A stretch of DNA of 64,000 nucleotides from JBCBRD01 sp039819785 (GCA_039819785.1 JBCBRH010000019.1:1-64000), one strand, 5' to 3'. Shown: positions 41,235-51,089, counted from the stretch's first letter. Notes: a model not told the origin generated them from the letters alone. Program-made: numbers and translations.

Positions 41235-42281
41235 TCAAGCGGTTGGATCGTGGCCTGCCGTGGGTTCGAATGTGCCCTCCTGATGCAGAAGCTCTTCCAG
41301 CTGTGCGAGTGCTGCGCCTCGGTCGAACTCCGATGCTTCCGCCGTGATGGCCAAAGCCGTTTCAAAGCGGTGTAGCGCTGTGTCGGTTAATGGCTCGCAG
41401 ATGTTGGCCACCGCCTCCATTTCATCCAAGCGGCCATTGCAGTGAAGCGCGATATCGCAGCCAGCCTTCAGAGCCGCCGCAGCCCGCTCCGCGATTGTGC
41501 CGCTGAGTGCCTTCATGGACAAATCATCGGTCAGCAGCAATCCACCGAACCCGATTTCTCCGCGGATGATCTGTTGGATCACGATCGGTGAAACGGTTGC
41601 CGGGGCATGAGGATCAATCCGAGTGTAAACAACGTGCGCGGTCATTGCCGCTGGCCAGCGGATGAGCGCGGAAAACGGCGCAAAATCCGTATCTGATAAA
41701 ACTTCAGGTTCCACATCGACCACCGGTAAGGCGAGGTGACTGTCGCACTGCGCACGGCCGTGTCCTGGGATATGCTTCAGGATCGGGATAACGCCGCCTT
41801 TTCCGAGGCCGGAGGCAACGACTTCGGCAAGTCTGGTCACAGTCTTGACGTCGTCTCCGTAGGCGCGGTCACCGACGATGTCGTGTGCGCCTGGAAACCT
41901 GAGATCGGCCACGGGGGCGCAGTTCGTGTTGATGCCCAACGCGCGAAGGTCGTGTGCGGTCAGTTGCGAAATCAGGCTTGCGGTGTGGCACGCGGCTTTA
42001 GGGTTTTGCTGGAAAAGCCGTCCGTAGGCGGCGGCTGGTGGCAATGCACGACCGGCGGGCGGTCGAAGGCGCTGGACCCGGCCGCCCTCCTCGTCGATGA
42101 GGATCAAGCTGTCCTTGCCAAGGAGGTTTGTGACGGCGTCGGTCAGGCGGCGAACCTGATCTTGGGTGTCGATATTTCGCCGAAACAAAATGACGCCGGC
42201 AGGCTGCCGAGCCAGCAGAAACGCCTGTTCGTCCGGTGTCAATTCCGGGCCGGAAAGACCAACAATCAGGTTCAATTTCAT
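41235..42281 (-). CDS. nagZ: Beta-N-acetylhexosaminidase NagZ
   Basis: A 348-residue family 3 glycoside hydrolase. It removes terminal GlcNAc from anhydro-muropeptides during cytosolic peptidoglycan recycling. 'ILIDEEGGRVQRLRPP' is the substrate-binding Asp/Glu region and 'KHIPGHGRAQCDSHLALPVV' contains the His-Asp general acid dyad typical of NagZ. 'GGLLLTDDLSMKALSG' has the nucleophile Asp. ATG 42281 (MKLNLIVGLSGPELT) begins at the usual place. It lies between scpA and the SPOR gene, as is standard in this order. Confidence 0.94.
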   Translation of the reverse strand: MKLNLIVGLSGPELTPDEQAFLLARQPAGVILFRRNIDTQDQVRRLTDAVTNLLGKDSLILIDEEGGRVQRLRPPAGRALPPAAAYGRLFQQNPKAACHTASLISQLTAHDLRALGINTNCAPVADLRFPGAHDIVGDRAYGDDVKTVTRLAEVVASGLGKGGVIPILKHIPGHGRAQCDSHLALPVVDVEPEVLSDTDFAPFSALIRWPAAMTAHVVYTRIDPHAPATVSPIVIQQIIRGEIGFGGLLLTDDLSMKALSGTIAERAAAALKAGCDIALHCNGRLDEMEAVANICEPLTDTALHRFETALAITAEASEFDRGAALAQLEELLHQEGTFEPTAGHDPTA

Positions 42282-42354
42282 CGCAGGCAGCACGCGGTCT
42301 GGCATCCGGGGATGCAACGCCAGGCCGGAAGTTGCATATGGACTAGGTTCAGGA

Positions 42355-44601
42355 TCAGTAGGCTGTCACCCAGCATCCAGAATACCCAGCCTGTTTCAGG
42401 CTGCTGCAAAGACCAGCAGCACTTTCACGCGAGCCCGGCGGGCCGATCATTAGGCGATGGTAGGCGCCCCGCGAACCCAAATTGGCTTCTTGCACGTCGG
42501 GCGTTTTGCCATTCAGGACAGCACTGTAGTTCTGCTGAAGGTCTGCAAAGCGTGTCAGGGCTTCCATGCGGCTGGTCGACGATTTCGGCACGGATGCCAG
42601 CACGACTACGTAGCCGGGGGATGTGCCGGAAGACCGGCTTGCCGGAGCGGCACTTCTGGTGGAGCCGGTGATCGCACCAACACCAGAGGGCGCGGGTGCG
42701 GGCCTGACTGTTGAGACGGCCACGCGGCTCAATGCCGATTGTGGAACTGTGCCTTTGCGATCGGGGGCCAGCACCGTAACGGAGCGTCCCGTGACGGGGT
42801 TGATGACCCGTGTGGCGTTTGCCGAACCTGACGACGACAGCGACTGAGGTCGTGGAGATGCTGAAGCCGACGTGGACGAATTGTAGGTGTTGATCCCAGC
42901 AACGGCCGAAGTCCCAGCCGTGGCTCTTGCAGTCACCGTCTGACGGGGCGGAGACGGGTTATTGCCGCTGGGCGGCCTGATAATGCGAGGCGAGGCTGAG
43001 CGCGACGGGCTGAGCGGGTCTGATGTTCTCGGCGACGTGTTGACGTTTGCAGCTCTGACCGAAGTCGTGCCGCCACCCAGTGGGCCAACGACGCTGAGAC
43101 CGGGAATTGCAACCGCAGGTGAGGCTGGTGCTGGATACGACGGTGTGACGGCTGGACGTTGATCGCGAACGGCGCCATCCCGACCAATGACGATGGTCGA
43201 TACTTTGCGTGCACCGTTTGCGTCGCGCGCGGCCACCTGCTGGGAGCCAGCGCGAGATGTGCCGCTTGAGCCGCCGCCGAGGCGATCCATCATCTTCGAG
43301 TCCGTATGTGAGAACTGTCGTCCGCCGGGCTCACTCGGGCGCACTTTCGTTGGGCCGCCCTGGCCCTTTACGACGGGCGGCTGACCGGCGACCTGCTGAC
43401 CGCCGCCGCCGAAGAACGACTTGTAACCGTAAGCGAGGCCGCCACCGACAACGATGGCTCCAACCAGGGCCCCGGCAATCATCACCATCCGTCCGGATGT
43501 CGAGCGCTGAGGCACATCTCCGTAGTCGTCTTCATCATCGTCATAGCCGGCATCCAGAGCGGTGCCTGCGGCGTGGGCTACCGGCGCGTTTTGGAGGCCT
43601 GGATCAAGTGCGAATCCCGGCTGGCCAGCGGTGGCATAGGGGTCGGCTGGGTCGCCCGCGTATGCTTGCGCGCCAAAACCCTGGTCTGCATAGCCCGGAG
43701 GCGAGTCGTAGCTGCTGGCACCGTAGTTGGCGTTCGGTTCGGGGTAGCCGTTTGGTGGCTCCGCGTACCCGTTTGGCGTTGTCGCAAAGTCGCCGTACGG
43801 ACCGGTTGCCGGCGGTGTCTGGTAGGCATGCGCAGCGGCATAGTCGCTACCAACGTCGGCCGGGTAATGTGCCGGGTTGGCATGTGCGGGGTAGCCAGGC
43901 GCCTGACCAACTGCGGATGGATCAGCCCCATGTTGGCCATTCCCAGCTGGCGCGCCAGCGGCCTGGTTTGCAAACCAATCGTCATAGTTTGCCCCGCGTA
44001 GGCTTGCCGCGCCTGCGCCCGCTGGATCGTTGCCGTTTGGCGGGCGTGGTGCAGCGGCTGGGTCAAAGGGCGCAAATTGCGGCGTCACACCTGCTGGATG
44101 GGCCTCTGATGGATGAGATTGGCCTGGATAACCTTGTGCTGGATAATCCTGTGCGGGATAGGGCTGTCCGGGGGTTGACTGAGCCTGGCCGTGAGCCTGG
44201 CCGTGAACTTGGCCGTCAGCGGGGTCAAAAGCCTGCTGACGGGCGTCATACTCGGGATGCCCGTACCCAGGATGCTGTTGACCAGCGGTCAGGTTGGGAT
44301 CATGCGCAAAGCGTGGATCGGGTTCCCGATACCCGTTGCCTGGATAGGCTTGGTTATCAGGGTAAGCTTGAGAACCGGGATAGCCCTGGGCATTTGGGTA
44401 GCCGTGAGACTGCGGATGAACCGGTGCTTGCGGGTGAACTGGGGCATGCTGCGGGTGCTGGTAGCTTGCCAGATGCGGATCTGCTGCGTGAGTGCCAACT
44501 TGCTGGCCGGCTGGCCACGCCTGCTGATTGGCCTGGTCATGGTCACTGGGAACGGGGTTGAAACCCGGCTCATTCCCGCGTGGTCCATTCGATCGCGCCA
44601 T
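42355..44601 (-). CDS. SPOR-domain protein with long low-complexity cytosolic region
   Basis: A 748-residue protein. Residues 1-370 are a low-complexity stretch rich in Gly, Tyr, Pro, Gln, His and Ala, with many 'GYPG' and 'QAYP' motifs. One membrane helix, 'VMIAGALVGAIVVGGGLAYGY' (about 373-393), is followed by a Ser/Thr/Pro/Arg linker and a C-terminal SPOR domain (about 665-745, 'YVVVLASVPKSSTSRMEAL' and 'AGLCSSLKQAGYSGCWV'). SPOR domains bind glycan strands lacking stem peptides at division sites. The gene sits between nagZ and argS as usual, but the cytosolic part is far longer than normal. Confidence 0.9.
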   Translation of the reverse strand: MARSNGPRGNEPGFNPVPSDHDQANQQAWPAGQQVGTHAADPHLASYQHPQHAPVHPQAPVHPQSHGYPNAQGYPGSQAYPDNQAYPGNGYREPDPRFAHDPNLTAGQQHPGYGHPEYDARQQAFDPADGQVHGQAHGQAQSTPGQPYPAQDYPAQGYPGQSHPSEAHPAGVTPQFAPFDPAAAPRPPNGNDPAGAGAASLRGANYDDWFANQAAGAPAGNGQHGADPSAVGQAPGYPAHANPAHYPADVGSDYAAAHAYQTPPATGPYGDFATTPNGYAEPPNGYPEPNANYGASSYDSPPGYADQGFGAQAYAGDPADPYATAGQPGFALDPGLQNAPVAHAAGTALDAGYDDDEDDYGDVPQRSTSGRMVMIAGALVGAIVVGGGLAYGYKSFFGGGGQQVAGQPPVVKGQGGPTKVRPSEPGGRQFSHTDSKMMDRLGGGSSGTSRAGSQQVAARDANGARKVSTIVIGRDGAVRDQRPAVTPSYPAPASPAVAIPGLSVVGPLGGGTTSVRAANVNTSPRTSDPLSPSRSASPRIIRPPSGNNPSPPRQTVTARATAGTSAVAGINTYNSSTSASASPRPQSLSSSGSANATRVINPVTGRSVTVLAPDRKGTVPQSALSRVAVSTVRPAPAPSGVGAITGSTRSAAPASRSSGTSPGYVVVLASVPKSSTSRMEALTRFADLQQNYSAVLNGKTPDVQEANLGSRGAYHRLMIGPPGSRESAAGLCSSLKQAGYSGCWVTAY

Positions 44602-44729
44602 CTAAACTCTTCCCTTGGTCCCGGCCCATAATCGCGCCTGTGCCGTTCGCCGATGTTGAAAGCGGCTCTCGTGCGCCCGCATCATCATCGTCCATGTCAC
44701 GGATCGAGCGCCTGTTGCGACTCAGAAGT

Positions 44730-46484
44730 CTAGCGCATCGCGTCCGGTGCCTGCACGCCTAGGATACCAAGACCTGTCGATAAAACGCTCTGAACCGCCC
44801 CAAGTAGCGCCAAACGCGCGCACGTTTTCCCCTGATTATCGTGGATAAAGCGCAATTGTGGCGAATCATTGCCTCGTGCCCATTGGCTGTGGAGCGCGTT
44901 GGCAAGGTCATAAAGATAGAACGCGAGACGATGCGGCTCGTGGGCGCGCACGGCCCCTTGCAACATCCTGGGGAAACGGGCGACCATCTTCACGAGGTCG
45001 ATTTCACCGGGATCGTCGATCTGTGACAGGTCTGCGCTGGCCAACGCGGACGGACTGACATCCAACCCTGGAAAGGCTTCCGCGGCCTTCCGGAAGACAG
45101 ATGCAGCCCGCGCATGGGCATATTGCACATAGAAGACAGGATTATCCTTCGACTGCTCGGTGACTTTCTGGAAGTCGAAATCCAGGCTTGCGTCATTCTT
45201 CCGGTACAACATCATGTAGCGGACCGGATCAGCACCGACTTCATCGACCACGTCTCTTAAGGTGACAAAGGTGCCTGCGCGTTTGGACATCTTGATGGGT
45301 TCGCCAGCGCGGAACAGTTTCACGAGCTGACACACCTGGATGTCGAAGTCGGCCTTGTTGTCAGACAGGGCCGCCACAGCCGATTTCATGCGCTTCAGGT
45401 AGCCGACATGATCGGCCCCGAACACATTGATCAAATGCAAGTAACCGCGTTGCAGCTTGTCGTAATGATAGGCGATGTCGGCTGCGAAATAGGTGTAGCT
45501 ACCGTCGGACTTCACCAGTGCGCGGTCCACGTCATCGCCGAACTGCGTGGAACGAAATAGTGTTTGTTCCCGGTCCTCCCACTCGTCGTCGGCATGGCCT
45601 TTGGGCTTTTCCAGCCGTCCTTCATAGATCAGGTCTTTGGCGCGCAGAACTTCGATCGCCTCAGCTATCCTATTCTGTCCGTCAGCCTTTAAGGAGGCTT
45701 CTGAAAAGAACACGTCGTGGCTGATATTGAGGGCTGCGAGATCCTGTTTGATCATTTCCAACATGGCCGCAATGGCCGTATCGCTGATGATGGGCAGCCA
45801 TTCATGTTCGGGGAGGTCACGCAGATCGGCGCCGTGGCTCTCGGCGAGTGCCTGGCCGACGGGCACCAGATAGTCTCCAGGATACAGGCCGTCGGGGATC
45901 GCACCGATGTCTTCACCCAGCGCTTCGCGGTATCGCAGGAAAACAGACTTTGCGAGCATGGCGATCTGTCCGCCAGCGTCGTTGATGTAGTACTCGCGGG
46001 TGACGTCGTAGCCGGCAAAAGCCAGGAGGTTGGCCAGCGCGTCTCCGAATACCGCGCCGCGGCAATGCCCGACGTGCATGGGGCCTGTTGGGTTGGCGGA
46101 CACATATTCGACGTTGGTTTTTTGACCTTTTCCGATGTCCAGGCGGCCATAGTCCTTGCCGGAATTGACGACGTGCAAAACGACCCGCGCCCAATAGGAC
46201 GGCGCCATGGTCATGTTGATGAAGCCCGGCCCGGCGATATCTACGCTGGCGATTTCGGCGTGGTCTTCCAAGAGCGGGGCGATCAAAGCTGCAATGTCGC
46301 GTGGCTTCATTTTTGCCGGCTTGGCAAGCACCATCGCAATGTTGGTGGCGACATCACCGTGGGTGGGGTCACGCGGGGTCTCGGCCTCGATGACCGGTTG
46401 AGCGTCCGCCGGCAGTTGGCCCTGGGACTTCAGTGTGTCGAGGCATGCTGCGATGTGCGCCTCAATGTCTTCGAATAGGTTCAT
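44730..46484 (-). CDS. argS: Arginine--tRNA ligase
   Basis: A 584-residue class I synthetase. The N-terminal additional domain is followed by the HIGH signature 'SANPTGPMHVGHCRGAVFGD', and the Rossmann core has 'VFGADHVGYLKRMKSAV' and the KMSKS-type loop 'GEPIKMSKRAGTFVTLRDV'. The C-terminal anticodon-binding helical domain ends 'ALLGAVQSVLSTGLGILGV'. Length is typical. ATG 46484 begins MNLFEDIEAHIAACLD. It follows dgt in the leftward block. Confidence 0.97.
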   Translation of the reverse strand: MNLFEDIEAHIAACLDTLKSQGQLPADAQPVIEAETPRDPTHGDVATNIAMVLAKPAKMKPRDIAALIAPLLEDHAEIASVDIAGPGFINMTMAPSYWARVVLHVVNSGKDYGRLDIGKGQKTNVEYVSANPTGPMHVGHCRGAVFGDALANLLAFAGYDVTREYYINDAGGQIAMLAKSVFLRYREALGEDIGAIPDGLYPGDYLVPVGQALAESHGADLRDLPEHEWLPIISDTAIAAMLEMIKQDLAALNISHDVFFSEASLKADGQNRIAEAIEVLRAKDLIYEGRLEKPKGHADDEWEDREQTLFRSTQFGDDVDRALVKSDGSYTYFAADIAYHYDKLQRGYLHLINVFGADHVGYLKRMKSAVAALSDNKADFDIQVCQLVKLFRAGEPIKMSKRAGTFVTLRDVVDEVGADPVRYMMLYRKNDASLDFDFQKVTEQSKDNPVFYVQYAHARAASVFRKAAEAFPGLDVSPSALASADLSQIDDPGEIDLVKMVARFPRMLQGAVRAHEPHRLAFYLYDLANALHSQWARGNDSPQLRFIHDNQGKTCARLALLGAVQSVLSTGLGILGVQAPDAMR

Positions 46485-46588
46485 CGATTGGGTGGTCCAA
46501 TGTCAGGACGAAACACGCCGTGCGGCGACGGACGATGTTCGTCTGTCCAGCCCGCGCATGATCATGTGTGTTGGATGGTTGGCGGGAG

Positions 46589-47914
46589 CTAACGCAAATC
46601 CGGGGTTGCGTCAAACAATCGACGATGCTCAGCGATGGCAAAACGGTCGGTCATCCCAGCCACATAATCCCCAACGAGGCGGGCCAGTCTGCGATCATGG
46701 CCGGCGCTGTGGTCATCGCGGATCATCTCAGTCGCGATCTGAGCCCAATCGGGCTGCATGTCGGCCGGTATCTTTTGGTAATGCGCGTAAAGGTCGAGCA
46801 CGATGGATTGTGCGCCCTCCATGATGCGCATCACGTGCCGGTGCCGGTAGACGTGCTCAAACAAAAACGCCTTCAGGGCCGAAACCTTGGCCTGCAGATC
46901 ATCTGAAAACACCACAAGTTGATGCCCGGCCATCCGGATATCGGCAGGTGTTTGAATGTTAGCGGCTGCAAAGCGCTTCCGGGTCTGGGAGATCACGTCC
47001 GCGATCATCGTTGTGATCATGCGGCGGGTGAGTTCGTAGATAGCCCTTGTGTGGGCGTGGTCGGAGGACAGACTTTGAAGTGTCTCGTCTGCGCCTTGGA
47101 TGATGTCCCGGGTGAAGGGGGCATCGGTCAGTTGCGGGATTGTTAAGAGACCAGCGCGCAAACCATCGTCTATGTCATGGTTCAGATATGCAATATCGTC
47201 CGCGATTGCGGCCACCTGGGCTTCCGCGCTGGCGTATTGGTCCAACTCGAAGTCCTGCCAGTCTTGGAGCGACCGCAACACTCTGGCGACCGGGTTGTTA
47301 CTGTCTGAAATGGGGCCGTTATGCTTTGCGAGGCCTTCCAGTGTTTCCCACGTCAGGTTCAATCCATCGAAATCCGCGTAACGGCGCTCTAGTGCCGTTA
47401 CGACCCGGATGGACTGGGCGTTGTGGTCAAACCCGCCGACGTCAGCCATAGCGCGATCCAACGCGCGCTCTCCGGCGTGTCCGAATGGTGAATGCCCCAG
47501 GTCGTGCGCGAGGGCCAGCGTCTCGGCGAGGTCTTCGTCAAGTTGCAGTTGCCTGGCCATGGTTCGGGCGATCTGCGCCACCTCCAGCGAATGCGTTAAC
47601 CGGGTGCGGTAATGATCGCCCTCGTGAAACACAAAAACCTGGGTTTTGTAGGTTAGACGACGAAAAGCGGAGGCGTGGAGGATGCGGTCGCGGTCGCGCT
47701 GAAATGGCGACCGTGTGGGGCAATCCCGCTCCGTGTGCGTGCGGCCACGGCTCGCGATGGCGCTTGCCGCATAGGCTGCCGGCTGACGCGCGCCGGCTTT
47801 CAAGGCTGCACCATAGTCCTGGTGTCCTGCTTCCTCAGGCTGACCCGGGCGTGACGGTGCATCCTCCGTTGCGGCCTGGGATGATCGTTTGACCAGGGCT
47901 GCGCGTTTTGACAT
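46589..47914 (-). CDS. dgt: dGTPase / dNTP triphosphohydrolase
   Basis: A 441-residue HD-domain enzyme that hydrolyses deoxynucleoside triphosphates to nucleoside and triphosphate. HD motifs are present: 'HEGDHYRTRLTHSLEVAQIART' and 'LALAHDLGHSPFGHAGERAL', then 'AAIADDIAYLNHDIDDGL'. 'RDCPTRSPFQRDRDRILHASAFRRLTYKTQVF' is the family N-terminal signature. ATG 47914 leaves room for a divergent promoter with erpA; ATG 47977 is a longer alternative. Confidence 0.93.
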   Translation of the reverse strand: MSKRAALVKRSSQAATEDAPSRPGQPEEAGHQDYGAALKAGARQPAAYAASAIASRGRTHTERDCPTRSPFQRDRDRILHASAFRRLTYKTQVFVFHEGDHYRTRLTHSLEVAQIARTMARQLQLDEDLAETLALAHDLGHSPFGHAGERALDRAMADVGGFDHNAQSIRVVTALERRYADFDGLNLTWETLEGLAKHNGPISDSNNPVARVLRSLQDWQDFELDQYASAEAQVAAIADDIAYLNHDIDDGLRAGLLTIPQLTDAPFTRDIIQGADETLQSLSSDHAHTRAIYELTRRMITTMIADVISQTRKRFAAANIQTPADIRMAGHQLVVFSDDLQAKVSALKAFLFEHVYRHRHVMRIMEGAQSIVLDLYAHYQKIPADMQPDWAQIATEMIRDDHSAGHDRRLARLVGDYVAGMTDRFAIAEHRRLFDATPDLR

Positions 47915-48023
47915 CTGATCGGAAACGACCACATTAAGCTCCAACGTTGCTCGATCCGGCTGTTGTGTTGCCAACATGCTAAAGGATGGAGTGATTCCAT
48001 GACACCCAACTGAGGTGAGACGT

Positions 48024-48389
48024 ATGAGCGATCAAGCTGTTCTGAATAAGCCGGGGTCTGATGCCCCGTCGGTTGTGCTGACGGACCGTGCTGCAAAGCG
48101 GGTCAACGAGATTGTCGCGACCGAGCCCGCCAACACTGTGTTGCGCGTGAGTGTTGAAGGTGGCGGGTGTTCCGGATTTCAATACAAATTCGATCTTGTT
48201 CAGGAGATCGCGGATGATGACACCCAACTGACCAATGACGGCGCGGTCGTGTTGATCGATCCGGTTTCGCTGGGGTTTTTGGCTGGTTCGGAAATCGACT
48301 TTGTGGATGACCTGATTGGAGCCTCATTTCAGATCCGAAATCCGAACGCTACGGCGGCATGCGGCTGCGGAACGAGCTTTTCGCTTTAA
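48024..48389 (+). CDS. erpA: Iron-sulfur cluster insertion protein ErpA
   Basis: A 121-residue A-type carrier protein. The three conserved Cys ligands are visible: 'GGGCSGFQYKFDL' and the C-terminal 'TAACGCGTSFSL'. It moves [2Fe-2S] or [4Fe-4S] clusters into target enzymes and is the bacterial relative of human ISCA2. ATG 48024 follows GAGGTGAG; GTG 48015 is also in frame. Divergent from dgt; the exonuclease gene follows 35 bp downstream. Confidence 0.96.
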   Translation: MSDQAVLNKPGSDAPSVVLTDRAAKRVNEIVATEPANTVLRVSVEGGGCSGFQYKFDLVQEIADDDTQLTNDGAVVLIDPVSLGFLAGSEIDFVDDLIGASFQIRNPNATAACGCGTSFSL

Positions 48390-48424
48390 CCCGCGTATGT
48401 GACGGATCACGTGGAGCGGGGGCT

Positions 48425-49231
48425 TTGAGCGTCTTGAAAATTGCGACCTGGAATATCAACGGCGTGAAGGCGCGCCTTGAAACCGTCTGCACATGGCTGA
48501 AGGAAAGCCAACCGGATGTTGCGTGCCTGCAGGAAATCAAAAGCATAGACGAAAATTTCCCATCGGAGCGCTTTGAAGAGCTTGGCTACAATGTCGCCAC
48601 GCATGGTCAGAAGGGCTTCAACGGCGTTGCGATATTTTCCAAGGTTCCATTTCAAGAGGTCACGCGACGACTGCCAGGTGATGAGGACGATGAGCAGGCA
48701 CGCTACATCGAAGCTCTCGTCGCACTCGACGAAGCAAACGGCGGACATTTGATCCGGGTGGCCTCTTTATACCTGCCAAATGGCAACCCTCTTGGCTCTG
48801 AAAAATTTCCCTACAAGCTTGCGTGGATGGAACGTCTTGAGACGCATGCGCGCGCGCTCCTCGAAGATGAGACGCCGCTCATCCTCGCAGGTGATTACAA
48901 CGTGATCCCCGAAGCGCGCGATTGCCGCGATCCCAAGGATTGGGGAGGAGATGCGTTGTACCAGCCAGAGAGCCGTGCTGCGTTTCGCGCTCTGGAAAAC
49001 CTGGGGTTTACCGATGCAGTGCGCGCGACCTACCCGGATGATGAGGTCTTCACGTTTTGGGATTATCAGGCGGGCGCCTGGCAGAAGAACGATGGCATCC
49101 GGATCGACCATCTGATGATGTCACCGCAGGCCAGCGATCTACTCGTTGCCGCCGGCATCGATAAAGAAACGCGCGGTTGGGAAAAGCCGTCGGATCATGT
49201 TCCGGTGTGGGTGGAAATCGGCAACGCCTGA
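48425..49231 (+). CDS. xth: Exodeoxyribonuclease III
   Basis: A 268-residue AP-endonuclease/exonuclease of the EEP fold. 'MSVLKIATWNINGVKARLETV' has the catalytic Asn, 'CLQEIKSIDENFP' the metal-binding Glu, 'LAGDYNVIPEARDCRDP' the Asp-Asn pair, and 'DGIRIDHLMMSP' the final Asp-His. It repairs abasic sites. No ATG is available near the start; TTG 48425 after GGAGCGGGG is most likely. The frame opens 66 bp further upstream inside erpA. The pairing with erpA is typical. Confidence 0.95.
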   Translation: MSVLKIATWNINGVKARLETVCTWLKESQPDVACLQEIKSIDENFPSERFEELGYNVATHGQKGFNGVAIFSKVPFQEVTRRLPGDEDDEQARYIEALVALDEANGGHLIRVASLYLPNGNPLGSEKFPYKLAWMERLETHARALLEDETPLILAGDYNVIPEARDCRDPKDWGGDALYQPESRAAFRALENLGFTDAVRATYPDDEVFTFWDYQAGAWQKNDGIRIDHLMMSPQASDLLVAAGIDKETRGWEKPSDHVPVWVEIGNA

Positions 49232-49436
49232 AAGTTAGAACCGGCTTGCGGCTGTCTTCGATATCTCAATGCGCCCGCCGCGGTTTTTCAACCAAGATGT
49301 CCGAGTGCAGTTTTGGCTGGCTGATGTTCTAGGACGGATTGCCGACACAAGATAAGTTGGATCGACGATCTGCTGACTTGGCGGTATGAAGGTTTCCGGC
49401 ACTTAATCTGTCCCGATCGCCGCGAGTGGCTGTTCA

Positions 49437-49838
49437 ATGATGCGACGATCACCGCAATTCCCAGAACCAAAGTCGCCCTTTCTACAGGCGTTGGTAGCGG
49501 CCTTTCAAAAACGGTCAAAGGCAATCAATCACAAGGTGAACTCATGGTCCATTGAGGCGGGAAGAGATCAAAACGAAGAGCGATTGAATTTCGACTTCGA
49601 CTGCTTCAATCACGTGGTCCGATTTGTTGCTTGGGAAGATCAACTGCTATGGTTTAGCAGCTGCAAAGGCTCTGCAACAAACGGGTGGGAAGTAAAATTC
49701 GCGTTTCATGCGTCTGCCGATGGGCACGCACCTCAAGCCATCGTCAGCACTTCTGAGGAAGCACTGCTTTATCGTAGCGACAAAGTGCAATGCATGGCTG
49801 CTTTCGACGGCTACACCCCTGAAGAAGATCACAGCTGA
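49437..49838 (+). CDS. Hypothetical protein, possibly frame-disrupted
   Basis: A 133-residue frame, MMRRSPQFPEPKSPFLQALV onward. The body, 'LNFDFDCFNHVVRFVAWEDQLLWF' and 'GWEVKFAFHASADGHAPQAIVSTSEEALLY', has the composition of a real soluble protein. No Shine-Dalgarno is evident. After its stop, a neighbouring frame continues with 'AEPHWLLTPEAWGATQWKVA' to 49908, so a frameshift near the C-terminus is possible. No family is recognised. It is a rightward gene, convergent with the Sel1 gene. Confidence 0.5.
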   Translation: MMRRSPQFPEPKSPFLQALVAAFQKRSKAINHKVNSWSIEAGRDQNEERLNFDFDCFNHVVRFVAWEDQLLWFSSCKGSATNGWEVKFAFHASADGHAPQAIVSTSEEALLYRSDKVQCMAAFDGYTPEEDHS

Positions 49839-49994
49839 ACCCCACTGGTTGCTTACGCCCGAGGCGTGGGGAGCCACGCAATGGAAAGTGGCGCAAACGG
49901 AGGCTTAGGAAGGTCATACCTAACAGTCTAGGTACTACCTATCCTGTCTTGCAGCCGACAGAAGCCCGAGGGATCTACGCGCCCGCCGAAGCGC

Positions 49995-51089
49995 TTAGCG
50001 TCCAAGTCCCATGGCACCTGCGCGCATGTAACCCGAAGCATCCGGCAATGGTTTCGCGGCCTGTACACCGACGCCGGGCTTCCTGTTCGGCGACGATTTG
50101 GCCGTCCAACCCTTTTGTCCGAACTGCCGGTCATTCTGGCCATCGGCCGCACCAGAGCTGGAGCGTTTGAGGCTTGGTACTTCCTGACCGTCAGCGCAGG
50201 TCCTAATCGCGCGCACCGACAAACCTTCAAGATTCTGAGAGCCAGGCGGCAGTGGCTTTCGTCCGTAACGGCTATCCCATTCCGCAACGAGCCCGGTTGC
50301 CTGACTGCGCACACCTTCCGATGCGCCACAGAAGATGTTCTGGAAAATATCATCGATCCAGAACGCGTCTTTGTTTGGTGCGTTCTTTGCGGCAACGGAG
50401 ATCAATGCCAATGCCCGCACGGGGTTTGAGTCGGTGAACTTACCGCGCCACAGAAGATCAGCGAGGAAGGCTTGTGCGCCGGCATGGCCACGCTGTGCGA
50501 CGGCCGACAACCAGTCGAGGCCCTGACGTGCACGGGAATCTGTTTTCGCTTTGGCTTCGTGAAGCATCAACTTTGCGAGCTCAAATTGTGCGTCCTCGTC
50601 GTTGAAGTAGAGAGCGGCGTGCTGGAGATATTCGGCAGCGCGTTTGCGGTTCGCGCGGAGCCCGGCTTCGGGCAGGCCGCGGCGCATGTATCCAGCTAAT
50701 TCAACGAGCGCGTCGGCCACGAAGGCCGCGTGGGGGTCGTTGAGATCCGCATCGGCAAAGTCACGCGCGATCTGTTGATAGAGCATGTAGGCTCTGACGT
50801 GGTCCGTGTGGCCACCATCGTTGTCGGCGTAAATCCGTGCCAGGTAGTACTGGCCGAAGAACAGGTTCCGTTCGGCAGCCTGCTGCAGTTGGGGAATGGC
50901 CGCGCTATACTGCCCTTGTCGATAGGCTGTCACGCCACGACGCAGCGCGGCATTCATCGACGTTTCGGCAACACCGGAATTTGCCGCAAACGATGCCGAC
51001 GGGGTCATTGCACCCGTCATCGCGATCGCAGCTGCAAATGCTGTAAGTTTGGCGGCTCGCACCGCAACTTTGAAATTATATGTCCGCAT
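49995..51089 (-). CDS. Secreted Sel1/TPR-repeat protein
   Basis: A 364-residue periplasmic protein. ATG 51089 precedes 'TYNFKVAVRAAKLTAFAAAI' and a cleavage region 'PSASFAANSG'. Helical repeats follow: 'ALRRGVTAYRQGQYSAAIPQLQQAAERNLFFGQYYLARIYADN', 'AAEYLQHAALYFNDEDAQFELAKLMLHEA' and 'LDWLSAVAQRGHAGAQAFLADLLWRG', which match Sel1-like pairs of helices. The C-terminus is basic and disordered. It overlaps the end of ilvD by 14 nt, so it is cotranscribed with it. Likely a scaffold for protein-protein interactions in the envelope. Confidence 0.8.
   Translation of the reverse strand: MRTYNFKVAVRAAKLTAFAAAIAMTGAMTPSASFAANSGVAETSMNAALRRGVTAYRQGQYSAAIPQLQQAAERNLFFGQYYLARIYADNDGGHTDHVRAYMLYQQIARDFADADLNDPHAAFVADALVELAGYMRRGLPEAGLRANRKRAAEYLQHAALYFNDEDAQFELAKLMLHEAKAKTDSRARQGLDWLSAVAQRGHAGAQAFLADLLWRGKFTDSNPVRALALISVAAKNAPNKDAFWIDDIFQNIFCGASEGVRSQATGLVAEWDSRYGRKPLPPGSQNLEGLSVRAIRTCADGQEVPSLKRSSSGAADGQNDRQFGQKGWTAKSSPNRKPGVGVQAAKPLPDASGYMRAGAMGLGR

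Noticed and set aside
43209..44561. 450-codon open frame on the plus strand
   Set aside because: It is antisense to the SPOR gene; the repetitive codons of the low-complexity region suppress stops in that frame, and the product is Arg-rich without any domain.
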